From NCBI GenBank assembly GCA_964020085.1, contig OZ026598.1:20414129-20478128 (forward strand): a DNA stretch of 64,000 nucleotides, written 5' to 3'. Every line of letters begins with the position of its first letter. Position 1 is the first letter of the stretch. This document shows positions 45,704-59,325 of this stretch, piece by piece. The translations under genes and the position numbers were made by a program. The DNA is from Micromussa lordhowensis. Lineage: Eukaryota; Cnidaria; Anthozoa; Scleractinia; Lobophylliidae. The notes under the pieces are model-generated. The model had not been told where the DNA came from and did no database searches. It worked only from the letters and a program-made list of their open reading frames with translations.

Positions 45704-48700
45704 TTAACTGTAAAAGCAAGCGTGAAACGCTTTCTTGACCACTTGGAAACAACAACAGCCACCATACTCGGCACGTTCATCTTCATCTTTGTCATGGTAG
45801 TCGTTCAACATCTCCTTTGTGTCACGCCATCTCTTGTTCAGAGCTTCCAGTTTCCCTTCAACCCCTTCTGTTGTCGTGATGTTAAGCGACTCGCTAGTTA
45901 TTTCCTCGCCAAGTTTATTTATATATTTCATCTGAACTTCCTTCTTTTCTATCTCTTCACAACGCATCTTGGGATAAAATGAGAAAAATTCGATCACATT
46001 TAAGGTAAACCAAATTATTTAAGCTATCTGAGAGAATCCTTTGTTAAACAGCTAGTTTACCAACATATAAACTTTTTTGAAAGTTTTTATGGGTACGTTG
46101 AAGAGGGAATAAAATCGTTAAATAAGATTTGCTTAGCTTGGTGAGTGGATATCCCTAAAATGAAGTCAAGGTAAAAGTTAAACAGCGCTTCGAGACCTCC
46201 AGTTCCTTTCGCGCCTTCGAAAGGAAAGGAGATGGAGGAAACATATTTGACTAACCTTGATTTGCTGAATCCTCTTAGAAACTTCATTAGGATCCATTCC
46301 CACGTGAAGTGAATTTATTAACTTCTCGGAATCGTTCATCCAACGGTTCATGGACTGGACTTGTGCATCAAAATCAGTCATCTTCATTTCTAAAAACGAC
46401 TGCGAAAACATAGGCCATGGTCAATAACAATGTTTCGTATTGCAGGTTAGGGTGACAAAATGCCTGAATAAATTTACCGGCTGTTCAAAGGGTTAGTATT
46501 CAAAAGAGTTCGATATAAATTGAGCAAGCCATCGAGAATTGAAAGCAAGAGACAGAAGAGAATCCGATTTTCCATGTAAAACATTGCACTAAATAGAAAG
46601 GTTGTCAACTATTTAGTTGAACGGAGCCGTGCTAACTGGCATAGCCTATCTGCGCTTTGTAAGTGTCAGACCATTTTCTAGGAAAAGCGTTTGGTTTCGT
46701 TTACGTTTCAAGCGTTCCATCAGAACGTTGCATGGTTAACAAATGTTTAATGGCGCGAGATAACGGTACTTAACAATTTGGGAGAATTTTCGGTTACAGA
46801 CATGGAGAATGTTGTTAACCATGGTTTCATTTTTTGAGTGAAGCACTTTACAAAGCCATCGAAAGTTGGTCTATAGAGTGACGGTTGATTGGTAACAGTG
46901 GAAAAATCGCATCACTGTGGATTTTTTTTCTTTTGGTTCTTATATTCTGTCTCAGTTTCGTCCCGAGAGAGGAAAGAGTGAAAGGTTTAGAACTTATCAT
47001 TCGCATCAAAAAGCAGGTTTTCCGAAAGACTAGATTAGGTTCTTACTTTGGAAGAGTCCAGTTCTGCAAATCCTTCATCAGATATATCATCGGCTAGCAA
47101 GTCGTCCAAGGATTGAGAAAGCATGCTGTAATCATCGTTTATCTGGATTGTTTCTTCTTCCACTGGTAATGGTGATTCATTTTTCCTCTGATTAAACTCG
47201 AGAAGCTCAGTTGCCAGTCTACAAAGGGATGAGAATTTCAGTTTAAACATCAACGGTTCCTTTTTCGTTATAATGATTTCCTTGTATTGTCTGCACATGT
47301 CTAGTAGGGGACTAAACACAAATGTTCCGTAAATTCTTTAACTCATAAGTGGCCTAAATTCTTCCAAACTGAAAACAGAACGTGAAAGGTGAATTGATCA
47401 ACATGACACGAGCGTGGGACAAAGAAAAAGTCTGAGTTCCCGACAGAGAAATCGAACCCATGACTTCCCGAATACCGAGAGTGCGCTCTATCCAGTGAGC
47501 TACGAGAACTCATTGAGAGCAAGGTCATTTAACTGAGTTCATTTGTGAAAACAGAACATTGTGATAATACTGCGTGATAACTTTAACTTGAATGGTCACA
47601 CACAAGAAAGTTATGATGCAGGATCTTTAACTTTGTAGTCAGTCGTTATGGAAAAAGATATTGAACTGCTTGCTCGCCATTTTATGTGACGCAACCAATA
47701 GAGCAAGTTTTTAATTACGTCCTTCAAACATTCATGGAGGTAAAAATATCAAGGTGTGAGTGAAACTCAACCAAGGTGTTTCGGAAGCTATTAATCTTTC
47801 ACACATGCTTTCGCCAGCTTACAGCAGTCATACCTGTCTGCAGTTTTTAGACTTACCTATCTCCATTCTCCCTGTTTAAACCCTTTAGCCTCCTTTGCCT
47901 TTCCATTAGAGCACCTGTTTCCTCGTAAACCTTTGCAAACGTTGTTTTGTCTATCAAACCTCTCTCCAACAAGTTGTTAGTTGTAGTATTCACTTCCTTG
48001 ATTGGGGCATTGTACGAGTCCAGATCTTCCATCAATCTCTGAACGAAAAGAAAGATGATAAAGTTTCGATTCTTGGTATCTTTCTAGCCCTTTTAGTTTC
48101 ACGTGAAGAACAACATGTAATTCTCTCTTAATTATTCGAGGGGATTCTTTGGTGATAAATCCAGTAAACATCCACCATTTGATGTTTCTCCATTTCTGCT
48201 ACTGTCTCGTTGGCAATGCATTCATTTTACAAAGAGAATTGACAGAGTTTGGTGAGTCAAAAAGAAGGAAAAGCTGATTGCGACAGGTCCTAAGCACAAA
48301 TAATTAAAGTTAACAAATCACAGAGATATACGTTTGGCACTCCGGCAGGCTTTCCCATAGCGCAGTTCTGGTTCTGAGGCCTTATGCTTTACACGGCGAG
48401 AATAGAACCAATGAATTCTTTGGAAAAACATGTCGATAGACTATATGCCGTTTTCTTTACCTTCTGTTTAAGTATATTTTCTTCCAAGGACAGGCGTTCG
48501 TCGTCGTACATTTCAGGTGTGTTAATTTGCTTTTCAATTTTGTCAAAGTCCTCGTTCGTGTCCTGAATCAACTTGTTACTAAGATCCATAGCGGCTTTAG
48601 TGATACTGTAGTTTATAATAATAACAAAAGAAAATTATATATTTCATTAACAACCCAACAAATATTATTTGAATCAAGGGTATCAATAAAAATTCAGATC

Positions 48701-51700
48701 TCTAGTGATTTTTGCATGCATGCAAAGCATTTCCTGTACAAGCTAGCTTTGAGAGGTCTTCTTTGTACTAACCAAAACAGTGGAGTTTATGATTTGATAG
48801 CGTGATCGTAGAGCTCTGTATAACAGGTTCGTTAATATAGGTTCAGTGCTTTAACCAACCACAGCGTATATATACATGCTGTTTTCCAGCCAATCAGGAG
48901 CACACTAATTCTGTTTTGGTATACAGCATTATAAAGCAATAAGCCATGCTCGTAATTGCTGTATTGGACCAGTTCCAGCTTGCAGCAGATGCGGGGAGCC
49001 TTTTCAAATGTAAATGGTATTAATCTTTTTTTAATGGTATTCACACGCATGAGCCTCCATTGCAATCTATTTCCATTCCAATAAAGAATTTCATGGATTC
49101 TTAAATATTAGTGTAAATAATTTTTTTTAGGATCCCTAAAGTAGATTTTTAATTGTCATCTTATTTTTATTGTTGTACTTATTTAAATTTACGTCATTGT
49201 CTTTGAAAAGCCTCTTAGGGGAAAGTCAATAAAGCATGTATGTACAATACTGAGAATACGATTATGGTCTATTCTGGTAGCATGTACATGCTTAAAGTCC
49301 TGATTGGTCAATTGCGTTAGTTCAGTTAGCATTATTAAAAAACGGTTTCTTATGACTACTGAAAACCAAAACTGAGGTAATGCATTTATCATACCATAAC
49401 CGTCCAAATACCATTATCCACCGAACAAGGCTCGCTGAACAATGTCATCAATTAATGAAAGGGAAACGTCAGAAACCTAATTTCCGATTTTTTATTTCAT
49501 TTCGCAACTGATTGAACAAAGGAATAAAGGGGGTAAGTTTTAAAAGAAACTGTAGTGCTGCGTCGGTGGGGAGTATTTAAAGATAATTTGGTTTTATCAA
49601 CTGAGTTGATAATGTGAATTGGCCACCGTAAAGAGATTCGAAAGCTGACGTTTCGAGCGTTAGCCCTTCGTCGGAGCGAAAGATTCACTCCGACGAAAGG
49701 CTAACGCTAAGTTGATAAAACCAAATTGATTGAACAAAGTGCTTGTTGTACTGCACGAGCAGTTTCAACCAAGCAAATAAAATAGTGATCAATTAATCGA
49801 ATGCCGTTCTTATTCTGAAGCATATATATCACAAGCTAAGCCAGCAAGCTATCTTTTTCCCCTACCGATCTTTGTTGGCGACGTGTTCTCCCATCAACTC
49901 ATCCCATCTGGTCTTTAGGCCTTCTACTTTCTTTTCTAGGATTTCACAGTCTGCGTCGTTGAACGAGTCTTCTTCTTTAGCTTTCTCAAACTTGTCTACT
50001 ACTGCTTCAAATTCAGATCTTGATCTCCTCAACTCCGCTTCGAAATTCTAAAGGGAACACAATCTACGTTCAATTTCTCACTAACAAATTTTGGCAAGAG
50101 AAGATCAAGGTACTTGAACAAAAACGTTTCAGTGCCATATTTCAAATTACTACAATAGTCGCGGTAAAGGACAAAATTTTAACTACGTTTTAACTATCAT
50201 CACCGTACAAAGGATGAAATTCCAAGCATAATCGTGGAAAGATGCAGTCTTATCAACTCACGTTTTTACTTATTTCCAACGATGCTTAAAGAAGACACGT
50301 TTTGCAAAGACGTTCCACACTCACCATAATCTCTTCCAACTGCTTGTTAAGCTCGCTCCGAGTTGATCCTGCAGCTGAAAATTTCTGAAGTTGTTCCTCA
50401 TCAAGACCGTGAAGACACTTTTCACATGACGTAAGAGACAAATCAACGGATTCAAAAGCAGCTTTCTGTTTCTTCAACCTGTTGATGCAAAATATATATC
50501 AATGATTACTAGTATAAACTGGTTTAAAACCACATTAATGCTTTTTAATAAAAAATAAAGTGCTTGAGCTGGCCTCGCTACAACGTTTATTCAGTGAACG
50601 CAGTTACCTTGATTTGTCCTCTTCTGACTCTTTATTTGGTGTCATAACAACATTTACGGGATCCAGTGAAGCGTTTAAATCCACTGACGCTGAGCTTCTA
50701 ACAACTTCCTTTACTGATACATCAGGTCTTCTGTCACTCGGCTGAAGTGTGATGAACGAAAAGAGGGTTAGCGGATTACGTTGCCACTAAATGGAAAACC
50801 GTTCAGAACGAAAACAGTCCCAAGTTATCTCACTTGTATTTTTAACTTGGAACTTTACCTTTGACTAGAAAGACATGCTATACAGAATTACTGACTTACA
50901 TGTACCTCTACATAATTAGAATACAGTAGGTCACAAAATAGGATCATCAATAGGGTGCCTTCTTCAGTTAAGAGAATATACATTTTCAAGTGACTACCTG
51001 AGAGTTGGCTTCCTTTCTTTGTTGCATTTGACGTTTCTGTCGCATGGATCTCTTTCTCCTAAAAGATGAATTTCTCTTTGAACTAAATCTTCGAAGGATA
51101 GAGTGTCTCTGCTTCGCCTTTCTTTGTCTCAACTTGTTAATCTCGACGTAAATCCTACAAAAAACATATGAAAGATCGTTTATCTCCCTCAACTGCAAAG
51201 TATCAAGAAAAATTTAAAACGTCTTTGCGTATTGTAACTGGCTTTAATATTCTTCAGCCGTTTCAAAGTCCGTTTCTTTTAGAAACCCTAGTTGGTACGA
51301 TAAAAGAACACATTTGAATAAGTGAAAAGATGAATTCTTTCCACTGCCTTCTCAATACAACTTCTCAATAATTCCATACAAGAAAGAGAATTACAGCACA
51401 AGACAGAAAATATAAATGTAAATAGGGTTAACAGCTTGCTCCATCGATCTGCAAACACAGCATGAAAGAGCTCAAGCAGGTCAATGAAAATTGTCGAATG
51501 TAAATAAAAAGTAATGATGTCGTTGCTCTCTTTGTTGTCGTTCTCTACTGCTTGGCTGGAACGACGTGAAACAAGCGTATTTGCGGAGAATCCTGTTTTC
51601 TGATTAAAGCTCATTTAGTGTTTTTTACATCCTCTATTTCTCCTGCACGTGAATTTTCCGAGTTAAACATAAAAATTACAATTTCCTCGATTGTGACTGG

Positions 51701-54700
51701 TTTAAAAAACTCCTATTTTCCACTAATTCACTTGCCAAGTATGATTGCAGACCGAATTGGACTCCACCCAGTCCTATTGCCATTACTTAAATTGTAATGT
51801 TGTTTTTCTCTATTATCTCTCGCTACTCTATTCCTAATCTAATCTCTTTCATATCTCACCGGTCCCGGCTTGCATTGAGCCGATTATCGATTGATTCCCA
51901 TTTTGCTACAAGGACATTTATGACGCGCTCCAACTCATTCGCGTCTTCCTCGTCCAGCCGACCGCTCTTCATGAGTGCAACTGATATATCGTACATGTTT
52001 TGCAGTCTGGTTTTAGATTTTCTAAAGTTGTCCAACACTCCCTAAAATGGACACAAAATGGTGCACTCAATCTTTGCGGATTTCATAGCAAAAGAAAGGT
52101 GGCCAAAATTTACAAGTTCCAGCTCAACGAAAACACGATTCTTTACTATGGTTATAATTAACGATGCTGTCTTATCACTCCTGTTTTTGAAACTAGCTTA
52201 CAGAAATGTTAAAATATTAACTCAAATATTTCTCTTTAAAAGTATGTACACTGGGTGGTAATTGGCTATCGGCAATTAAGTTACGTTAAGTTCATATGTT
52301 CTACTGTCCAATGCTATATAATTTTACGGTGGTAGTGGCTAACTCGAAAGCTTTTACTCCTTCAGGCACTACCCACCTTTCTCTTATTTAATGCACTTCT
52401 TTTTTCTGGTTTTGTAATTTTGTTAATTAAATGAATTCTATGTAACTAAAAGAAGTGTAAATAAATTGAATACCTGGTTTTCATGAAGCTGCAGCCTCAC
52501 TACTCGAATCGTCGTTCCCAGCTTTTCTGGTTTATCTGCATGAGGCTCGTACTCCATCAGCCATGAATCTGCGACTTCAGAATTACTTAGCCACAGATTC
52601 AACTTTGAATATTCCATTTGCATCTCCAAAACGAACGCCTCCAAGCTAGAAAAAATGGTCATAAAATCTCCTGCACAACTGTGAAGAGGTTATAAGCATT
52701 ATAGGGTATGGTGAAAAGAGAGTTACAAAAGTTATAAAAACTTACAGAATCAAAGCGATAGTCACTACTTCTCGGCAAAGAGGGCATGAAATACGAATTA
52801 TTCTTGTAGTAAAAATCTCATAATAACCGTCTAACTTTAGCTGATCATACATGTTAGCCAGGAAAAGGAAAAGGAAAAGGAGGAAAGATTACCGTCGTCG
52901 GAGGAAATCTGCCGATGGCTTAGTGGAAGTTACAAGTAATTTGCCTTACCAGAGTTCTCATGAAACTAGTTTTCTTCACTTTACCACTAATTCAACACTA
53001 CTTTGCTTAATCAATCCCCAATTAGTCCCCCGATGGTTGTCTAATATATCGACCATCCTCTATGTCGTTACCTGCTGCAAGTGTTGAGGACATCTCCACA
53101 GAGTACATTCCATCTTGTGCTTATGGCTGCGAGCTCTTGTCTCGTCTTCTCCTCTTTGTTTTTGGGTATTCTCCCTTCCTGTAAGCTTGCATTGCCATCC
53201 TTGACCACCCGATAAACCGTGTCAGCTTGAGCTGCGATTTCGCTGATCAAGCCCTAAGAAAAAAGAAGGAAAGTTTATTACCTCTGACAAGCTATCCATA
53301 GCTTAATTATATGATTTTATGAGAGTATTAAAAGCTATTCCGCTGCTGTTGTTGTTTTTGTTGTTGTTGCTGTCAGACGGCAGGTTTCCGTTTATTGAAA
53401 GCCAACTGCCGTTACTGTCAGTATTAACAAAATCCGTTTTCTCCTTCCCTTTTTATAAGAGGACACTCTCGGGTGTGGTTATAAATCAAAACGCTGTTTA
53501 GGAATGACCAGGTCTTTCATTTCAGTGGCAATAGTAATAGTAGTAGATCGATATAATGTAGTTTCCAAGTGCATGCGACTGTTCAAATACGTTTTGCAAT
53601 TCATCTTGGAGGTGGTTCGAACGTCATGCAGCCTCTGATCTCTTCTTAACAGGTCGCCAGGCCTTTATACTTGTATGTTCCCCTCTCTCTTCAAACACCT
53701 AGACAGCTCTTAAACATCTACAACTAATAATTCCTTCTTGTTACACAAACGCAAAGTTACGGTAGAAATTAATCACAGTCCAGGAATTAAAGGAACAATA
53801 GCCTATGAGACCAGAACTAATGAATATTACCTTGTAATTTGCAATATCGGCTTCTATTTTCTCAAAATGAATGCATCGTTTGGACTTCCTTCTTCTTCCA
53901 ACTGAAGCTCCTTGAATCTTCGATTCCCCGGTATTCTTTTGCTTCCGGATTTCTTTCATTGTTTCCGAAGCCCTGTAGTCGAAAGTTACATGCGAGATCA
54001 ACCATGTCTTTCAGAAGACCTCTACATAACCGAGATAAACTTTATTAACAATAGTATTACGTTAAAATTTCTGAAACAGGTTTTTGAAGTATTACCCATA
54101 TTGTCCGACCCTTTAAAACGGTTCGGATTGGGCAGTATAATTGGTATGGAGTGAAATGATACTAGATAAAATTTTGTCCAGAGAAATCCACTATATAAGT
54201 TTTGTAATCATAGACTATTGAGGAAGAATATAAGAAAAACATGAGAAAAAATGTGGATCACTCAGTTGTGAAGGCTGAAGCACTCTCTGCACAAAAACGT
54301 ACTGCAAGAAAAAAACGGTTTCTTTCACCTGTCAAGTTTTTCCAGGCCATCAGGCAGGTTATTCTTTAGAGCAACTTCATCACCCCTTCCAGTCTTATGT
54401 GTCCTGAGTGAAGAGATTTTACGGCCCTGTGAAAAGTAAAAAGAAGCTTGAAGCGCTGACTCATTATTAATCGAGAAGACTTCGATTAAGTTGGCTCTTA
54501 TATTTACCACTTGCATGGATCATAGGGTATCATATATAAGATTAGACTGCATTGATTATTGCATTAATTATTGTGAACTCATAGTCACTTTGTTGGACCT
54601 GTTGACAAACATAGGTAAAAGTGTTTAACAAGTATTAGAAAACAGGTACAAATATAACAAAAGTATCTCATCTGTCAATAACTTACTTTTGATGCGATTT

Positions 54701-54807
54701 CGTTCGTTGAAAACGTCTGTTTCAAGGCTTTTGTTTCGAGGATCTTCAGGGCACGACTTAACTTGGACAACTGTTCCCTTAGATCCTCATAAACGTGTTT
54801 CATATCG
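45704..54807 (-). CDS. Spectrin-repeat protein, 3' fifteen exons (nesprin/dystrophin-like; 5' end not found)
   Basis: Minus-strand exons in transcript order: 54687-54807, 54329-54426, 53831-53972, 53072-53253, 52474-52645, 51860-52041, 50998-51154, 50608-50741, 50325-50478, 49866-50047, 48461-48605, 47857-48038, 47047-47218, 46256-46399 and 45704-45967 (stop TAA). All have GT-AG borders and all fourteen junctions keep frame, giving about 809 residues. Helical stretches with tryptophan in heptad-like settings (STRWNVLCGDVL, KTRWDELMGEH, NKRWRDTKEML, VAKWESIDNRL) are typical of spectrin repeats, and four exons of 182 nt recur. A strongly basic segment (exon 50998-51154, rich in RRK and KRQ) and an acidic one (exon 47047-47218, DDLLADDISDEG) interrupt the repeats. 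There is no EF-hand, ZZ or KASH domain; the protein ends in a cysteine-rich tail (GGCCCF). The first exon seen begins in mid-codon, so upstream exons exist. Exact family membership is unresolved. Confidence 0.8.
47436..47509 (-). repeat. tRNA-like head of a SINE in a spectrin-gene intron
   Basis: On the minus strand GTTCTCG pairs with CGGGAAC (one G-T pair) as an acceptor stem, around a TAGCTCACTGGATAGAGC A-box-like stretch and GGGTTCGATTTC as B-box. The anticodon arm does not fold well. The tail GACTTTTTC leads on to about 47345. It is a tRNA-derived SINE of a family similar to, but not the same as, the units at 12 kb. Confidence 0.6.
49585..49727. mobile_element. Foldback MITE in a spectrin-gene intron
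   Basis: AATTTGGTTTTATCAACT and AGTTGATAAAACCAAATT form the outer arms, with CGTTAGCCCTTCGTCGGAG and CTCCGACGAAAGGCTAACG inside. It lies between exons 48461-48605 and 49866-50047. Confidence 0.68.
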
Positions 54808-57800
54808 CTATGTAAGTAAGAAAAATAAATGCATGCTGTATGAAGTCTTGAAAAAAGAATACACGAAGAGAATATAGCTATAAGGATTCTTAAGCAAATA
54901 CTTCTCAAATAGGTGATTACATGTACGAACATTATTTTAAATTGTTGATTACTCTGATGTATTCGTTTTCGTTTGCTTTCCTACTTGGTACTTGTTTGCT
55001 CTGGAACTGGCTTCATTCAGTCAATGGATGGACAAAAGCAGTTAATTTTACCTGCTTAGGTCTTTAGAACTAAACAGTAAGATAACATAAGTTTTGTGAG
55101 TTTTATCGGAGTTTGGCTACCACAGTCCTCGAGGTGATATGGGTAATTTAGCTGATAACTTTTCCTTTATAATCTCTTCCTCTATTTCTTTAAGTTTGTA
55201 TGGATGAAAGAGTTGATTTCGCCGTCGGAGCCTGACGCAAGTCTGCATATTGCGAAATCCTTCTTGTCTCCGGAGGATGCGAAAACAAAAACAGCTAAAA
55301 GTGATCTCGATCATGTACCACCTGTTTTCTTCTTATTTCCACGGTACATTGTTCTGGTTAACGTCTCTAGAACTAAGGAGTAAGGTAAAACTGTTTTTTT
55401 TTTTTTCGCGTTTTATTGAAGTTTGACCGTAACAGTACTCTATTTCATAACGGTGCAACACTGGTGCATGGAGTTTCAATATCCAAAAACAAAGCATGAT
55501 TGACCAACTTGCGCACATAATACCAAAAACTAGCTCACTAGAGGCAACTTTTGCTTTGTTGCATTGTGCAATGTAGGTCGCGCAAGCGATTAATCGTTTG
55601 TCAATAAAGAAATGAAGTCAAAGGATTGGGTATGGCACTTCTGGTTCTTTATTCTTTAAAACAGATGCTTGTTTCTCGTTTTCCGAAATTCCCTCAAATT
55701 TTACATAGAGACAAAGGCTTAATCTATTCGGTTATGTCCAGGTCAATTTTTCTGCCTAAACGAGCCACTTTATATATTAAATTTACGAAGGAGCATATCA
55801 TAGCGCTGTCGACAAAAGAACAATTAGGGAACGATTGACGTCAACAACCCGGTGTCGACATTTCGAAGGTTAATAAAGGCGAAAGATAAGGTAACAGAAC
55901 GACCAAGTGATCTGTTATTTAATTAGAACAGTATATCAAAGAAAAACAGCTTGATAATTTGACCTATATTTGGCTTCATACATTTAACGGTAAAGGTTCG
56001 TCTTGTCAACTTTCAGTAATTGAAAAAAACAATACCAGCTGAATTAGTTGTTTATCTTCACTTGGATAAACATGGACACCTTGTTCTGTATGTTTCTCGT
56101 GGTCATTCATAATAAAGTTGCTTTTTGATACAAAAAGATTTTGGAATTGAGATGAAACCTTTTAATAGATCCAGTGCTGTTGCCAAAGAAGTTCGTTTCT
56201 TGCAAGTTTGTCGACTCTATCGATGCAAGTAGTAATGTTAATATGTTCAATTATATTCACTGGAATGGAATGACAGTGTTCACAGGAAGCGTTAATATCT
56301 AATAACAAAGACAAAAATTACATGCATGTAGCTTAATTAGTGTTTTGCCTGAACAAAAGTATTTTGCATAAGTTTGCCAATGCATGACGTTTTGGATCCC
56401 TATAGAAGCTTCCCGTGCAGCTGTAATAAAATCAGCGAGACCACTCAGTGGTAAAAATTGCAACGATCAGCAAGGAGAAACTTAGACAGGCCACTCAGAC
56501 CACTCAGTGTTAGTAAACAAATACGATCAGGGATTGTTACTGATTTCATGGTTAGATGATTCCAATATTTGCAATCATTGAAGCTTGTACATTATGTCAG
56601 TTCCAGTGCGACCTTCATTTCTTTATGTTTCTATGGATGAACGAGTTGATTTTCGAGTTTGACGCAAGTCCGCATATCACGAATTCCTTCTTCTCTACGA
56701 AAAATTGGTAAACGTGATCTCCATCACACACCAAGCCTTCTTCTAAATTCGAGATATCGTCTTTTCCTTAGTAAATGCTAAAGCAGTGACCTGGTTTTAC
56801 ACTATTTGAAATCTCCATTTTTAAACCGCATTACAAATTATTCCAAGCTCTGTGCATTTCCGCACCACAACTGGAATGAGCGAGAACAAATATGCGTTGG
56901 CTTGTATTTCAAAGCAGTTTGTTAACGCAAGAAAACAGGGTTGAGAACTGAGATCCGAGACTGTGTAATGAAAAGGAACTGAAAGCAACGGAAGGCTAAA
57001 GTACTTCTCATAAGATTAGTTCCTTTGTTGTCCTAGCAATATCGACCGAATATTAATTTTAAGAGTTTGGTTTGTGATACACTCGTTCGATTAGGTGACT
57101 AGTGCTAATAGGAAAAAGTGTACACAAAAATTTAAAATCAAATAAAAATCATCTTAAAAGCACACTGAAGTACGGCCAAACTAGCACAACTCAAGAACAC
57201 CGGTTAAGTCAATATTGCGCAATACATAGTTGTTGTACAGTTTACCTAAACTTCTAGTAGTTTCGATTTAGGAGTATATGTTTATCGCTTGAGACGCATT
57301 GTTAAATTTTCGGTATTTCGTCAAAGCGAAACTCCAAGGTGTCGAGATAACTGCCGGTTTCTTTGCTGCAATGTCCTGGCAGGATAAAAAGCTTGTATAT
57401 CAAAAGAAGTAAGTTCCAGTATCGTTGTGCATCTTTTATGCTTGCAGGCTGAAGTAATGCGGGAGATATTTAAACTTACCTATTCCTGGAAGGCATATCT
57501 GTACCAGTTTAAGCAACAATATTTTCACGGCTCGAGCATCTACCAAAGACAGGGAAACAAGCGAACAACAAACATTTAGCGAAACAACAACTTTGCTAAA
57601 CAACGCAGTTATATTAATGACATTTGCTGGAACTCCAAAAATGCATACATTTTCTATGCCTTTATTCCTATCGCAAAAATACAAAAGAAATGTTTTAATG
57701 AACTATTACAAAAAGACAATAGTAGGCATCTGATAGTCTTTTAACTTCAAGTTGATTTATTCTGGAACAATTTCAATTGTTTTAGAAAAACATCGGAATG

Positions 57801-59325
57801 CTTATTTAGTCTTATCACACAATACAATACAGACTTAATTTGCGCAAAACAGCGAATGTTTACGAAGAAGACGCAAGGGAAAATAGAACCGAAATATTGC
57901 AATAGTTAGCGGCAAAAAATCAGATAATATGGCTATCTAAAAGGGTGGTGGTAAAATTAACGGTTAGGTTTCTAAAGTAATAAGCTTCCATCGCCGCATG
58001 TCAAATCATTATAGCGGTCAAGTTTTTATTGAAGTAAGCATTTACAATAAAAAAACTTCTACATGAGACTCCAAACTCATGTTTCAAAAACTTATCGCAT
58101 GCAGATTTTCATCCAAATCGATAAGCCTGCAAACAGTTATTGTTGCTATAGGATGGTATGGTCAGTATCTCGTTGGGATAACTTTCAAGAGGCAATGTGC
58201 AATTTATCTGCTTTGCTGATGTCCCGTTGTGTATTTATATCAGTCTTAAAGTACAGAGCAGAAAATATGCCTTTGATTACAATGGCCCCATAGGGGCAGT
58301 TGGCGTGCCATAAGTGCGAATCCTGAGGCACCCACAGCGGGAGAAAAGGTCAAAATAACACTTTACCCAGCGCAATCTACTAATAATATCGGAAACCAGC
58401 CTTCCTGTCTGTGCAGCAAAGCTTACTAGAGAACACCCGCCTCTGTAAGAAAGCTCGCAAAGAAAGCCGTGCTACTCATCTCACTAGCAAAGAACATTTA
58501 CCTTTAGAAAATTAAAATAAACGACGAGTGATGTTCCTTCCTATTCCGCTCAGTTTTCCAAGAAAAAATAGAAAACATCTTCTCCGTATTCTACCAAGTT
58601 ATGAAAAACTCTTCTTACCGTTTGAAAAAACTCTGGAAAGTTGTGTAAGACTGTGTAAATACCCGCCTGCGAACTCGTTTTCCCTCACCTTTTCAAGATC
58701 TCCCAAACTTCCACCTGTGTTCCTGCATACATGTAGCTTGATAAACTCATGGGAAAAGTTTATCCTTTCTTGAAGTACCCATATCATAATTTTTCTCATT
58801 TGAGAGTCCACATCGAAAAAGAAATAGGACTTTCTTTGAAAATAGATTCAATTTGATCTAAACGTGAATTTTTTTTATGATATTTTTAAAAACGCTCAAA
58901 TTAGCGGCCATTTTGTCACACCACTCGTACTAGTCTTCTCTCGGCTGCAGAGGACGTTTGGCGTAAGTTTAGGAACACGTGACTAAACGTTTTGTTTCAG
59001 ATCGAGGCATTTTCTTCCATAGAAGACATAATCTAATTCTACATTTCACCTAATGAACTTCTGCGAAAAAAAAATTTCGATTTGGATTAAACGCAATGTT
59101 TTTATAGTTTTTAAAGACATCCAAATTTGCCGCCATTTTGGTACATCATTCGCACCAGTTTTCTTCGGTTTGAAGTGAGTCGTGACGTAGGTTCAGGAAC
59201 ACGTGATTTGGATAGTGACTTATCTGCCTTGAAAACAAGTGAGAATTTTGCTTCATAGTTGTCTAAACTTACCACTCTTCACTGAGCAAGTACACGGTTT
59301 TCTAGACGTTTCTTTAACTCTCTCT
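54808..59325. other. Region upstream of the recognised spectrin exons
   Basis: Should contain upstream exons or a long 5' intron of the spectrin gene, but none could be placed. It holds two related local repeats (about 55190-55330 and 56620-56750), a diverged tandem pair (about 58850-59060 and 59060-59270), and a repeat-like block at 58599-58811. Confidence 0.45.

Larger units (their letters stand above)
35038..47219. repeat. Segmental duplication, copy 2 (parental copy with intact genes)
   Basis: Direct repeat of 1-13391. Its genes join smoothly to exons outside the repeat: the spectrin gene continues right to 54807 and UBE3D finishes left of the repeat start as seen in this window. This makes it the ancestral location. 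Blocks found only here include about 36236-36460, 37897-38188 and 39273-40761, plus spectrin exon sequence at 46256-46399 that copy 1 has lost. The right edge coincides with the splice acceptor of the spectrin exon that starts at 47218. Confidence 0.93.

Noticed and set aside
57436..57684. 82-residue hydrophobic minus-strand ORF as a spectrin 5' exon
   Set aside because: A GTAAGT donor is present, but the phase does not fit the exon at 54807 and the sequence is not spectrin-like.
58599..58811. Minus-strand ORF with RNTGGSLGDLEKV
   Set aside because: It resembles a dispersed repeat seen in coral genomes and has no exon borders that fit the spectrin gene.
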